A DNA stretch of 64,000 nucleotides from Minwuia thermotolerans (GCF_002924445.1 NZ_PIGG01000065.1:1-64000); one strand, 5' to 3'. Shown: positions 1 to 9,877, counted from the stretch's first letter. Notes: generated by a model from the letters alone, not told the origin. Numbers and translations: made by a program.

Positions 1-22
1 CGATCGAGGTTGAAGATCCCAT

Positions 23-44
23 GGGGTAGGTCGCGACCCACCCC
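23..44. repeat. near-perfect palindrome upstream of the IS110 transposase
   Basis: An inverted repeat with 11-base arms, one mismatch (A28 opposite C39) and no spacer, centred on TCGCGA. It lies 41 bases before the transposase start. It may be part of the left end of the element or a hairpin in its leader; the true left end could lie before base 1, so the element boundary cannot be set here. Confidence 0.5.
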
Positions 45-84
45 TTCAGAGTGGTGTCGCAACATGACTCTGTAGGGGGCAACC

Positions 85-1251
85 ATGTCATCGATCGAAC
101 ACCTTTCCGAAGAGCGGGCTGCGGTCCGCACTGATCTGAGTGCAGTTTTCGTGTCGCTGGAACTCAGCCGATCAACCTGGCTGATCACGTCGTTGTCGCC
201 CGGCGGCGGGGAGAAGATGTCCAGACACCAGGTACGGAGCGGGGATATCGCAGGCCTACTCGCGAGATTCTCCCAGCTGCAGGCGAAGAGCATGGCGCGT
301 ACCGGACAATCGTACCGCCTGATCGTGATCCATGAGGCTGGCCTGGACGGGTTCTGGATCCATCGCACTCTTCGGAACGCCGGCATCGAGAGCCATGTCG
401 TGGACCCGGCTTCCATAGCCACTTCGCGCCGTCGGCGACGTGCCAAGACGGATGGGATCGACGGCGAGGCTCTCGTCAGAGCCTTGCTCGCCTACAAACG
501 CGGCGAGCCGCGGGTCTGCGCCATAGTGAAGGCGCCCACGCCAGAGGCAGAGGACCGTCGGCAGATTAGCCGTGAGCGCCGGTCCCTGATCGCCGAACGG
601 GTCGAGCACGTCAACCGCATCAAGGGGCTGCTCTTCGCGCAGGGCATCAGGGACTACGAGCCGGTTCGGCAGGACCGGCGTCAACGCCTGGAGGCACTTG
701 GAACTGGCGATAGACGTCCGCTCCCGGCCTGCCTGAAGCAGCGTCTCAGCCGGGAACTAGACCGACTGGAGCTCATTCTGGAACAGATCAGGATGGTGGA
801 GACGCAGCGTGATGCGCTTCTCGCAGCACAGGCCAAGGTATCGCAGTCACCGCCGGCGGTCCTCCAGGCGTTGAGGGGCATCGGTCCGGAATTCGCCATG
901 GTCCTGTGGTCCGAAGGGCTCTTCCGGCACTTCGCCAACCGAAGGCAACTCGCCTCTTACGCCGGGCTGGCTCCAACGCCCTGGCAGAGCGGAACCATTG
1001 CCCGGGAGCAGGGCGTCTCGAAGGCCGGAAACGCGCGACTTCGTACAACAATGATCCAGCTCAGTTGGCTATGGCTGAGGCACCAGCCGAAGTCCGCCTT
1101 GACGTTGTGGTTTCACGAGCGAGCCAAGGCCGTCGGCGGCCGCAACAGACGCGTCATGATCGTGGCTCTGGCGCGCAAGCTGCTCGTCGCGCTGTGGAAG
1201 TTTGTGACTACGGGCGTTGTTCCAGAGGGCGCGATCATGAGCGCAACCTAG
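85..1251 (+). CDS. IS110-family transposase
   Basis: A 388-residue transposase of full family length. IS110 enzymes combine an N-terminal RuvC-like DEDD nuclease domain with a C-terminal Tnp_IS116/IS110/IS902 domain carrying a catalytic serine, and are now known to be guided by a bridge RNA. The N-terminal third contains the arginine-rich stretch SRRRRRAKTDGIDGEALVR with conserved acidic residues. The C-terminal domain begins at LRGIGPEFA (about residue 264) and contains YAGLAPTPWQSG and GVSKAGNARLR, the latter holding the conserved serine. The frame has no internal stop, so the copy may be active. The ATG follows GTAGGGGGCAACC. No flanking duplication or terminal repeat could be set; this family usually lacks long terminal inverted repeats. 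Confidence 0.93.
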   Translation: MSSIEHLSEERAAVRTDLSAVFVSLELSRSTWLITSLSPGGGEKMSRHQVRSGDIAGLLARFSQLQAKSMARTGQSYRLIVIHEAGLDGFWIHRTLRNAGIESHVVDPASIATSRRRRRAKTDGIDGEALVRALLAYKRGEPRVCAIVKAPTPEAEDRRQISRERRSLIAERVEHVNRIKGLLFAQGIRDYEPVRQDRRQRLEALGTGDRRPLPACLKQRLSRELDRLELILEQIRMVETQRDALLAAQAKVSQSPPAVLQALRGIGPEFAMVLWSEGLFRHFANRRQLASYAGLAPTPWQSGTIAREQGVSKAGNARLRTTMIQLSWLWLRHQPKSALTLWFHERAKAVGGRNRRVMIVALARKLLVALWKFVTTGVVPEGAIMSAT

Positions 1252-1507
1252 CAAGCCGCTTTACCCTCTGATCCTGTTCCGCAGGGCCTGATCAGCCTTG
1301 CCGGATCCAGGTGGACGGACCGAACAATCATTTGGCTGAAATAGCCGTGTTGAAGAGTGGCTCCGTCCTCCTGAGCCTCCACCGCAGAAAGCGGGATATT
1401 GGTGCAGCCGGCTCGACCGGCGACCGGATGTGAGTTTGATCGGTCCGGAAACGGGCCGAGTCATTGGAAAGGGCTCGGACCTGGATCCCAACAGCCTGGA
1501 AGGAGTG
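1252..1507 (+). other. non-coding flank of the IS110 gene, candidate bridge-RNA/right-end region
   Basis: About 256 bases without a credible gene between the IS110 stop and the IS6-like remnant. Short stems are visible: GGCT (1334-1337) with AGCC (1343-1346), and GGCTC (1359-1363) with GAGCC (1373-1377). In the IS1111 branch of IS110 the bridge RNA is encoded downstream of the transposase, in other members upstream, so this is one of two possible places for it. The assignment is inference; no target or donor loop pairing was established. Confidence 0.3.
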
Positions 1508-1741
1508 CTATGCACGAAGCAAACTGAACCGTGCCTTGACCAACCATTCCCCATGTGAGGGATTGTGGATAATGATGAGCTTCTGCAGCATGACCGGGCG
1601 CTGGAACAGCCGCACGGAATACGCTCTTCGTCGGAACGGCTGACGGACGCTTTCGGCCCGATTGTTCTGCCGTCGCCTGGTGTCCCGGGGTGTGGTGCTA
1701 TCGAGCTCCGACAGCACCGCTCGGTGGGAAGCCGCCATTAC
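1508..1741 (-). pseudogene. C-terminal remnant of an IS6-like transposase
   Basis: Read on the minus strand this stretch gives SHRAVLSELDSTTPRDTRRR, then QNNRAESVRQPFRRRAYSV, then RLFQRPVMLQKLIIIHN. That follows the usual C-terminus of IS6-family DDE transposases (YRAALRELG...NNRAENSHQPFRRRER...F....LQKF...H), including the NNRAE block that carries the catalytic glutamate. The upstream DDE core is missing: the reading frame continues into the neighbouring cyclase region with unrelated sequence. It is therefore a broken tail fragment of about 75 codons, and it marks an older insertion next to the intact IS110 copy. Confidence 0.6.
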
Positions 1742-1772
1742 GCTGCTTCGGTGACTTTTCTGCCCAGCTCGA

Positions 1773-3575
1773 TCAACACTGATTGAGATGATACATTCCG
1801 AACGAGCCGTAGTTCTTTGCAAGTGGCTGTTGGCCGACATAGTCCGCTCGATATTGGTCGGGATAGGACAGGGCAAGGGCGGCGGCCATCTGTTCGGTCA
1901 CGTAGACGGAGCCTTCGGGTGTAATCGGCTCGATGCGGGCGGCGCGGGTGACGTGGAAGCCGAAACAGTTGTCGTGCTGCAGGATCGGATCGCGCGTCAC
2001 ATAGACCGGCCCGTAATGGCAGCCCAGCCGGAGCCCGAGATCGCCGGGAAGTCCCGCTTTCGAGTAGTCGATGGCGGCCATGGCTTCCTGCAGCGCAAAG
2101 GCGCATGCGGCTGCATTGCCCGGATCCCTGAATACCAGGAAGATGCCATCGCCCCAGGTATTCTGCAGGATCAGCTGGTCGCCCTGTGCTTCGAGAACCT
2201 GCGCGATGGCCCCCAGGACATGTTCCACGAAGGACGGCATCTGGGCGTCCGACAATCTGCTGAAGCCCTTCAAGTCGCCGAAGATCAGGGTATTCCGTGT
2301 GCGCTTCAGCTGACCGGGCTGCTCGCCCGAGCTTTCTGAAGCGGACGCCGGAGCCGGTGCTGCGGAAGTTTCCGGGTGGACACGAATGACATGTTGGGAA
2401 CAGCCGGCCCGGCGGCCGAGCTCGAGGTCGTGATATGTGCCGGCCGCAGACGAACCGCGCTCGCCGTCCCAGATGGCGATCTGATTCAACTCTGCGGACA
2501 GCCATTGCGCACGAAGCCTGGCGAGGCCGAGCGCATATTCGGACGCATATCCGAACAGCTCGTCGTCACCCAGATAGGCATCCCTGGTGACATGGTGGAT
2601 CTTGTGCGCCCGCGCGTAGCAGCGCTCGAACCGCGCCACCCAATGCCGGCCGGCGGGGGCGACGGACAGTTCGACGAACTCGTCCCGGTCGAAAGGCATG
2701 ACCACATCCAGCGCCACACCGGCGTCCAGTGCCGTCTCTGCCGCCAGGATATCGGCGCCAGCGGCGAGGCTGCCGATCGCGTAGCTGCAGGAAAGGGCGG
2801 CGAATGTTTCTCGCAGTGCCTCCCGGACATCACCTTCCTGGTCGGCGGGGAACCGACCGGCGGCGCCGGGAGGGGCGATGATATGGCCACAGAAATGGAT
2901 GACCGGTGGCGGTCGGAGACTTTCCAACAGGGACGCTTGCAACCCCTTGTGGCGGCATATCATCTGCAGTTGCCGCAAGGTTGTCGCGCATTCGGCGTAG
3001 TTGGCGCCTGCCAGCGCCGCGGCCTGCGCCGCCGAGGCCGCCGCCTCCTCGGTCCGGTCGAGCAGCAGAAGCGCTTCGGCGCGCGTGGCCTCGGCGTAGT
3101 AGCCGTCGCGCTCCAGTTTTGCCTCGGCATCGGTCAGCGCCGCAGTGGCCCAGTGGTGGGCCTTCTCCGCATATCCTGCCAGCAACGAGAGCGTCGCGAT
3201 GTTGATCGCGGGATAATAGCCGCGATCGACATTATACCCGCTTTCATAGGCCGCGATGGATTGATCGAGCGCTTCGTGGTCGGGGCGGTCCGGATCGGCC
3301 AATGCCCGATCCTTGTGCAGGCGCGCGTCCAGAGAGAACGACTCCTCGCTCCGGGCTTCGTCCAGGCCATATTCGCCGAACCGTCTTCGAGCCAGATCGA
3401 CCGCTCCGGAACGGGCGAGAGCGAGGACGGCGAGATGTTTCAGGCCCTCATGGTCGGGCCACTGCTCGCGCGCGCGCGCCGCCAGGTCGTGGGCGTGCAG
3501 GTTTTCCCCTCTGGACAGTTCGGCCTTCGCCGCCGCCCAGGCCTGATGGCCTGTAGCGGCCTGGTCCAAATCCAT
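1773..3575 (-). CDS. TPR / SLOG-like / class III adenylate-guanylate cyclase protein
   Basis: A 600-residue, probably cytoplasmic signalling protein. Residues about 1-220 are helical with TPR character. Residues about 225-395 form a Rossmann-like region with IGSLAAGADILAAETALDAG and VVMPFDRDEFVELSV, a pattern seen in SLOG-like nucleotide-sensing domains next to bacterial cyclases. Residues about 425-600 are a class III cyclase domain: FGDLKGFS supplies the first metal-binding Asp, WGDGIFLVF the second, and VTRAARIEP the transition-state Arg. The usual Asn before that Arg is replaced by Thr, so substrate preference (ATP, GTP or a pyrimidine nucleotide) cannot be assigned. It is divergent from the TIR gene, 193 bases apart, and lies next to transposase sequences. 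A Pycsar-like role is possible, but the domain order is not that of known PycC enzymes. Confidence 0.8.
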   Translation of the reverse strand: MDLDQAATGHQAWAAAKAELSRGENLHAHDLAARAREQWPDHEGLKHLAVLALARSGAVDLARRRFGEYGLDEARSEESFSLDARLHKDRALADPDRPDHEALDQSIAAYESGYNVDRGYYPAINIATLSLLAGYAEKAHHWATAALTDAEAKLERDGYYAEATRAEALLLLDRTEEAAASAAQAAALAGANYAECATTLRQLQMICRHKGLQASLLESLRPPPVIHFCGHIIAPPGAAGRFPADQEGDVREALRETFAALSCSYAIGSLAAGADILAAETALDAGVALDVVMPFDRDEFVELSVAPAGRHWVARFERCYARAHKIHHVTRDAYLGDDELFGYASEYALGLARLRAQWLSAELNQIAIWDGERGSSAAGTYHDLELGRRAGCSQHVIRVHPETSAAPAPASASESSGEQPGQLKRTRNTLIFGDLKGFSRLSDAQMPSFVEHVLGAIAQVLEAQGDQLILQNTWGDGIFLVFRDPGNAAACAFALQEAMAAIDYSKAGLPGDLGLRLGCHYGPVYVTRDPILQHDNCFGFHVTRAARIEPITPEGSVYVTEQMAAALALSYPDQYRADYVGQQPLAKNYGSFGMYHLNQC

Positions 3576-3768
3576 CTCGGTCCCTCTGTTTGCGGGCCTT
3601 GCGGCCTCTTGTCATGGCAGTCCGCGTAACCGCTTTCGATGATGTCACGTGGCCCGTCTCAGCGTAAATCGGATTGGCCCTGACCATTGCGGGCGTCGTC
3701 CGGTTCCGGGGAACAGGCAATGGACTGTTGGGCGGTGGCCCGGCAGCCCCTAAGCTTCCATCGGCGCC

Positions 3769-6700
3769 ATGACCGATTCCGTTGCACCCATTGACGAAGA
3801 CCTGCCGTAGGACGAGCCGAAGGTATTCCTGTCCTATTCGCGGAAGGACCGGGAACGGGCACAGGGGATCGCCGATGCGCTGCGCAGCCGGCATTTCGGC
3901 GTCTTTCGCGATACCGAGGACATCTTGCCGACCGAGGAGTGGCGGGAGCGGCTGCAACAGCTGATCGAGGAAGCCGATACGATCGTCTTCCTGATGAGCC
4001 CGCAATCCATAGCTTCCGAGGTCTGTGCCTGGGAGGTCGAGTACGCAACCAGTCTGAACAAGCGGATCGCGCCCATCGTCATCGAGGAGGTGGAGGGGAG
4101 CGCCATTCCGCCGCTGCTTTCGCGGCTGAATTTCATCTTCTGCACCGAACGCGATCCGTTCGAGAATGCCATCGACACCTTGTCATCGGCGCTCAGCACG
4201 GACATCGACTGGGTGCGTGAACATACCCGGCTCTCCGGTCTTGCGCGTCGATGGCAGGACGCAGGCCGCCCGAAACGGTTGTTGCTCCGCGGGCAGGACA
4301 TTGCGGACGCCGAAGCCTGGCGCGACAGCCGGCCGAAGGATTCGCCTGACATCACCGAAGCCCACATCGCCCTGATCCGGGAGAGCCGACGGGCATCACA
4401 GGCGCGGCAAAGGGGCTGGATTGCCGGTTCGATCGCCGTCGCGCTGATAACCGCGGGCCTCTCGGTTTTCGCCTGGCTGCAATCCATCGAAGCCGAAAGC
4501 CAGCGGGTCGAAGCCGATATCCAGCGCGCCGAGGCGGAACGGCAACGCGCCACGGCGGAATCCGAGCGGGACCGCGCGGAAGCCGAACGGCAACGGGCAG
4601 AGGAGCAGAGAGACCTTGCCGAACGGCGCCTTCGGGAAGCCTTGGTCCAACGGACCCGGCGGAACCTTTCAGACGCCACTGCGCTGATCGGCGATGGTGC
4701 GCATACCCGGGCCGCGCCGATGGTGCGCGACGCGCTGGAAACGGCGCAATCCCTGGATGATGCGCCGCTGTTGAAGAATGGCGCGGCTGTCGCCCGCCAG
4801 CTCCTCTTCACAGACCGCTTCCTCGGCTATCTCGAAACCGCGCCTGCGCCTCCCATCGGCTTTGCAGAGACCAGCATGGGTCCCAAGGGTTCGTTCATCG
4901 CAACCCGTCACCTGCTTGACCTGAAGGTCTGGTCGTTCCGGACAGGGGACGTCACGCCGTTGGCGGTACCCGATGTCGAAGCCATCGCCTGGTTGGACAA
5001 CGGCCAACTCGCAGCGGTCCGCAGCAAGCGTCAGCCGGGCGCGTGGGGCAGCCTGACGGTCTTCGATCCCGGTACCGGCGAGGTGGTTGCCGAGACGGAC
5101 TATGACCGGCAGTTCGCAGACGCCGTCATTCATCCGGCACAGGATATCGTCATTGCCAGCGAGTACCGGGATGGTGACCACAGGACGCTGGCGCTTCGCC
5201 TTTCCGACGGTTCGGTGATGTTCGATCTGGCGGCCCCGGCTCAATTCGAGGCCGTAGCGGTTTCCGGGGACGGAGAATTCGTCGCGCTGGCCTATCGAAA
5301 CCCCGACAGAGTGGAACTGCGTGACAGGCGGGGCTCACTGGTTGACGAACACGTGGCCAGGGCCGGTGGGCTGGTGTTCGTGCCCGCCGATAGACAACTG
5401 GCCTTCAAGGCGCAGGATTCCTGGTGGCTCTGGGCGGCCGGCCAGTCACCTGTCCGGATATTCAGCGGCGGCGAGCCGGCCGAAGATATGCTCTTGCTTG
5501 GCGACGGCCGGCTTGTGGCGCGCGCTGATCAGAACAGCGTGAGCCTGACCAGCGCGGCCGATCCGGCTTCCGGGACGCCTCTTTCGGTCTCCACCGTGTT
5601 CGGCCTGGCTGGCGTGGCGAACGGCGGCGAGCGATTCATCCTGCGCCATGAGCAGCAGTTCTCGGTGCTGGATGGGCAGAGCGGCGAGCTTGTTCACAGG
5701 ATCGGCAGGAATGCGCCGCCTGCGGGTGGATTTCATCTTTCCGGCGATGGGCGCTACCTGGCCATCGTGCATCAGGACGGCTTCGTTTCGGTATGGTCGA
5801 CCGGGAACGGGCGCGATGTGCTGGCCGTGAATCCGGACGGCGGCGCAAGCTGGATACAGATACTGGAGCGGCCCGCCGGCCCCGTTCTGGCCGTCCATGA
5901 CGGCAAGGGGCGGTTGGGCCTGTGGCGGATCGAGCCATTTGACCTGACCTTCGGCGGGGGACTCTCTGCCACCGCCGCGCCGCGCGGGGATACGGTCGCG
6001 GTCAATGGCCGCTATGGCGAACCGCTGACTTACTGGGACATGGCCTCTGCCAGTGCAGTGCGCACGATCGACGATGCTGTCCAGCTGAGCGCCGATCCGG
6101 CATCCGGCAGGGAACTGCTTCGGCTCTCCGGGTTTCGTATGGCCGTTCTGTCCAGAGACGGCATTGCACCTGTGCCGCTGGAGGGCGGCGAGCGCTTCGA
6201 AAGCAGCCGGGTCGCCTGGGGGTCTTACGGCCTTCTGGCCCTGGTTTCGAATGACGGTATTGGAATCTTCAGGACGTCGAGCGGCGAGCGGCTGGCAATG
6301 ATCGATGCGGAGTCAGGGGCGGGGGCACGGCATGTCCGCAAGATGTCATTCCTGCCGGAAGGGCGTCTTGCAGTGCTGACCGATGATGCCCGGCTCCTTC
6401 TGGCGAGCATTGAGAAAGGCGGGCTCGATGCGACCCGAACTCTGCCGTCGGAAGCGTCGGACATGTATTTCTCGGGCAGCGGTAAATCGGCTCTTCTGGT
6501 TCACCGGAAGGGTCTGTGGCGGCATGACACGGAGACCGGGACGACTGTGCCCTTCGGCGAACAGGACGGAACGGTCCGCATAGTGGCGGCAGGCCCCCAT
6601 TCGGCTGTGCTGCACAGATTCGGGGACGAGACGCGCACGTCCTGGTTGATCGATCTCGAAACCGGTGAGAAGCGCTTCGACCTCGACTGGGGGGCGGCCT

Positions 6701-7728
6701 ACGCAATGGGTGCGCAGGACCGGATCATCGTCTCCGAAGACGCGCGGGGCGAAGTCGCGGTCCGGAACGCGCAGACCGGTCGGGTTCTCCACCGGATCCC
6801 CGGCGATGGCGGCTCGACGCCAGTTCCCGCACGTCCTTTCCTCGGTGCGGAGGAACACTGGATGATCGGGGTGAACGGCGGCGCCGACATGTTCCGGCTG
6901 ATCGATACTGCAACCGGTGAGGTCCGGGCATCGGTGCCACGGCGTGAAAGTCTCGGCGGTGTGTTCAGACCTTCTGCCGATTTTTCGGCGGTGACGGTAT
7001 CCGATGTCGCCCGGCCGGCAGTGGTCGATCTTTCAGATGCGATGCTTGGTCCGGATGGCCTCCTCACCGCTATCCGGATGCGTTTTCCGGAAGAAGTCGA
7101 AACAAGGGAAGCTGACACCGCCGATGAGTGCGACCGTCTGGCGGCTTTCGTAAACGACCCTGAGGCAAGAACAGACGGGGTCGCCTACGACCGGATCCCG
7201 CCCGAGGCCCTGGTCGTGTGCGGGGAAGCGGCGGGCGCGGCAGACCCGGACCCGGTCACGTTGTTCCAGCTTGCCCGTGCCGCCACGCTGCATGCGCCGC
7301 AACGGGATGGCGAGACGGCAAAGCTGCTCGCCGGCCTCGCCGATCAAGGTTACGCAGCCGCCGGGTACACGCTGGCCGTGCTGATGCTTCAGGGGCGTGC
7401 GCCCGGTGACAAGCAGGCGCTGATCCGGCGTTTGCGGGAAGCGGCCGAGGGCGGGGCCGGTATTGCCTGGATTGTCCTCTCCCGGATGGCAGACGCGGGT
7501 CATCTCGATGAACCTTCGCGCGATCTGCTGCAGAGAGGCGTGGACGCCGGTCTGCCGGCTGTGCTCGAGCATCGGGCCCGGGCGCTTGCACGCGATGGCA
7601 ATGATTTCCGTGCAGCGGCGGCGGTGGCGAGACGCGCGGCAGAGGCTTATCTGTCGCGCCATCAGTCGACCGCCGCCGGAAACCTTCTGGAACGCAGTGC
7701 AGCCTATGCCCGCCGTTCACGGCGCTGA
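3769..7728 (+). CDS. TIR domain-TM-coiled coil-propeller-Sel1-like protein, interrupted by an in-frame TAG
   Basis: The natural ATG at 3769 reads MTDSVAPIDEDLP and then meets TAG at 3808-3810. The same frame continues open to 7728 and starts at once with the first TIR strand (PKVFLSYSRKD). There is no ATG or GTG between the TAG and a TTG at 3925, which lies inside the TIR domain. One C-to-T change from CAG would explain the stop. TIR sequence runs from about 3817 to 4200; SEVCAWEVEYA places the likely NADase glutamate at 4033-4035. A transmembrane helix (4414-4482) and an Ala/Glu/Arg-rich coiled coil (about 4486-4644) follow, then a long beta-propeller-like region and a Sel1-like helical C-terminus (about 7250-7728). 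Otherwise intact over 1300 codons. Either a recent nonsense mutant, a sequencing error, or a suppressed or alternatively started gene. Confidence 0.72.
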
Positions 7729-7767
7729 GGTTCATTCCCATCTGTACACAAGGAATGGAGGCCGGCA

Positions 7768-8784
7768 TTGAATACAAAATCTTCGAGACTCTGCCCGCCC
7801 GATCCGGCGCGCGTGGCTGCGATCGAGAAATTCGGCGGAGAAATCACTCCGCTCGATCCGATAGGCGCGCAGGTTCAGGGCATTGACCTGGCATCCCGGG
7901 AACTGCCGCCAGACCACGTCCTGGACGCGCTTGAAACGGAAATGGCTCATCGCGGATTTCTCGTATTCAGGAACGAGAAGGAACTGGAAGTCGAGGACTT
8001 TCTCCGTGCCAGCTGTTGGTGGGGCGGCAGGCAATTGCACAGCACCCATGGCGTCCACCCCGCCACTCCCGGTGGCAACCGCCATATCTTCCGCCTCTCG
8101 AACGATCAGCGTCACGGGATCCCGGGTGTCGGCCCCCAATGGCACAATGATGGCAGCTTCGTTCCGGACACCTTTTCCCATGCTGGCTACCACATCATCC
8201 GCCCCGCCGAGAAAGGTGGCGGCACGAGTTTCGCCCATCAGGGCGCCGCATATGATGCCCTGCCGGACGAAACGAAGGCGTTCTGGAGCCGGCTTTCGTC
8301 GGTGAATTCCGCTTCAGGCGTTGTCCATCCGCTGGTTCACGTGCACCCCATATCGGAACGAAAATCGATCTGGCTGCATCTGGGGATGACCGGTGCGGTC
8401 ATCGAAAAGGCAGCCGAAGAGGATGGCTTCCGCCTGCTCGGTTCTGCTGAATTGACGCAGCTCTGTCATGAGTACAACCGGATCCTGAACGCCGGACTGG
8501 ATGACGGGTACGCCATTTCCCACGAATACCGGAAAGGGGACTGCGTGTTCGTCGATAATCTGGCGGTCGCGCATCGAGCTTCGCCGGAGGCCCACCTGCC
8601 GGTCGAACAACAGGGGTTGCGGATCCTGCATCGCAGCACCGTCCGCGGCACCGGGAATTTCGCTCCGGACTTCGGACTGCCACTCCAGGTGAATATCCAT
8701 GGACCCAATCCGCTCGGGGAAGGCGTCTGGCAGGGTGGCGGCGTCGGCTTCCGCTGGGATGACGGCGTTCCCATGCAGAATTGA
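7768..8784 (+). CDS. TauD/TfdA-family Fe(II)/2-oxoglutarate dioxygenase
   Basis: A 338-residue member of the TauD/TfdA family, which uses Fe(II), O2 and 2-oxoglutarate to hydroxylate or cleave small substrates such as taurine or aromatic ethers. The facial triad is visible: QWHNDGSF gives the HxD pair, and VAHRASPE the distal His; LRILHRST holds the Arg expected to bind 2-oxoglutarate. The substrate cannot be predicted. The start is TTG, preceded by AGGAATGGAG; the nearby ATG at 7755 is out of frame. The gene follows the TIR gene by 39 bases but shares no obvious function with it, and is followed by a clear terminator. Confidence 0.85.
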   Translation: MNTKSSRLCPPDPARVAAIEKFGGEITPLDPIGAQVQGIDLASRELPPDHVLDALETEMAHRGFLVFRNEKELEVEDFLRASCWWGGRQLHSTHGVHPATPGGNRHIFRLSNDQRHGIPGVGPQWHNDGSFVPDTFSHAGYHIIRPAEKGGGTSFAHQGAAYDALPDETKAFWSRLSSVNSASGVVHPLVHVHPISERKSIWLHLGMTGAVIEKAAEEDGFRLLGSAELTQLCHEYNRILNAGLDDGYAISHEYRKGDCVFVDNLAVAHRASPEAHLPVEQQGLRILHRSTVRGTGNFAPDFGLPLQVNIHGPNPLGEGVWQGGGVGFRWDDGVPMQN

Positions 8785-8918
8785 GCCGCTTCCTGCCGAT
8801 CAGCTCCGCCCGTCGATGAGTGCGCGTTGGAACAGGATTGTGGTCGCGCCGCCAGCAATTCAGACAGATACCGCGACCTTGGGTACGTGGGTGATCCTGC
8901 CCCCGCAACCCGACCAGA

Positions 8919-8950
8919 CGCCGTCGACCCGATGGGTTGGCGGCGTTTTT
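8919..8950 (+). terminator. rho-independent terminator after the dioxygenase gene
   Basis: A 12-base stem, CGCCGTCGACCC with GGGTTGGCGGCG, closed by a GAT loop, where the two non-Watson-Crick positions are G-T wobbles. A run of five T (8946-8950) follows. This is the clearest intrinsic terminator in the window and serves plus-strand transcription; the convergent DUF502 gene ends at 8973. Confidence 0.85.
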
Positions 8951-8972
8951 CGTTTCCGATTGTTCGCTCCCG

Positions 8973-9662
8973 TCACGCCCGCGGCGGCGCGTCTTCCAGA
9001 GCGGCGGCCAGGGTGGTGGTGTTGAGCCGGGACGGGCCGGCCGACCCGGCCGAAATAACGAAGTTCATCGCCTCGTCCAGGGTCCAGTCGGTGGGCGTCA
9101 GGTTCTCGACGGGAACCAGCTCCAGATAGCCCGAGGTCGGGTTCGGCGTGGTCGGCACATAGACCGCGGCGAGCTGGCGACCGGTGCTTTCTTCGGTGAT
9201 GATCTTGGTGACGAAGCCGACCGCCTGCATTTCCGGGGAAGGGAAGTTGATCAGCACCACGCGCTGCGTGCCCTCCGGCTTGGTCTTCAGTGCCGTTATG
9301 GCCTGCTGGATGCTGCCATAGATGGTTTCCACCAGCGGCAGGCGGCGGAGCAGGTTCTCGAACAGGGTGAACAGCCGCCGCCCGATCACCTGGTTGACGA
9401 CCCAGCCGATCAGATAGAGGCCCAGCAGCGTGATCAGAGCCGCCAGCACGTCGTCGATCCAGGACTGCAGTATCCACTCGGCAAGGTCGGGATAGTTTTC
9501 CTCCAGCCGCCGCGCCGTCAGCCTGAGCCCCGGCATGCCGATCCGGGCGAGCTGGCCCAGGATGAAGTCGAAGATGATCCATGTCAGCCACAGCGGCACG
9601 ATGGCGAGGATGCCGCTGAGCAGATAGCGCACGATATGGGGCTGCCGGCGGGGGACCTTCAT
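8973..9662 (-). CDS. DUF502 family membrane protein
   Basis: A 229-residue inner-membrane protein of the DUF502 family, whose biochemical role is unknown. Two strong hydrophobic segments are visible at about residues 11-36 and 70-93, the latter with GLYLIGWVVNQVIG. The C-terminal half holds family-typical text (VVLINFPSPEMQAVGFVTK, YVPTTPNPTSGYLELVP). The length is normal for the family. It is a single gene, convergent with the dioxygenase and divergent from the alpha/beta hydrolase. Confidence 0.85.
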   Translation of the reverse strand: MKVPRRQPHIVRYLLSGILAIVPLWLTWIIFDFILGQLARIGMPGLRLTARRLEENYPDLAEWILQSWIDDVLAALITLLGLYLIGWVVNQVIGRRLFTLFENLLRRLPLVETIYGSIQQAITALKTKPEGTQRVVLINFPSPEMQAVGFVTKIITEESTGRQLAAVYVPTTPNPTSGYLELVPVENLTPTDWTLDEAMNFVISAGSAGPSRLNTTTLAAALEDAPPRA

Positions 9663-9877
9663 GTCCGTTTCCCTCGCCTGTCCCTGCCGGCGGGTCGCCG
9701 CATGCCGTCACCCCTTCGCCCGAGCATTGTTCCTCCTATCAGATAGGATGCCGGTGCGGCTTCCCAAATCCCGGGACCCGGCCTGGCGCGCAAAGCCATC
9801 GCCATCCGGGGGCGGTGGCGTCCATAATGGCGTCGAGCGACGGGAGAAGACCGCGACAATCAGGGGAGGACGGCCCG

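Noticed and set aside
2376-3629. Long plus-strand open frame (417 codons) opposite the cyclase gene
   Set aside because: It mirrors the cyclase codons, has no recognisable domain and is Arg/Gly/Val rich, as expected of antisense frames in GC-rich DNA.
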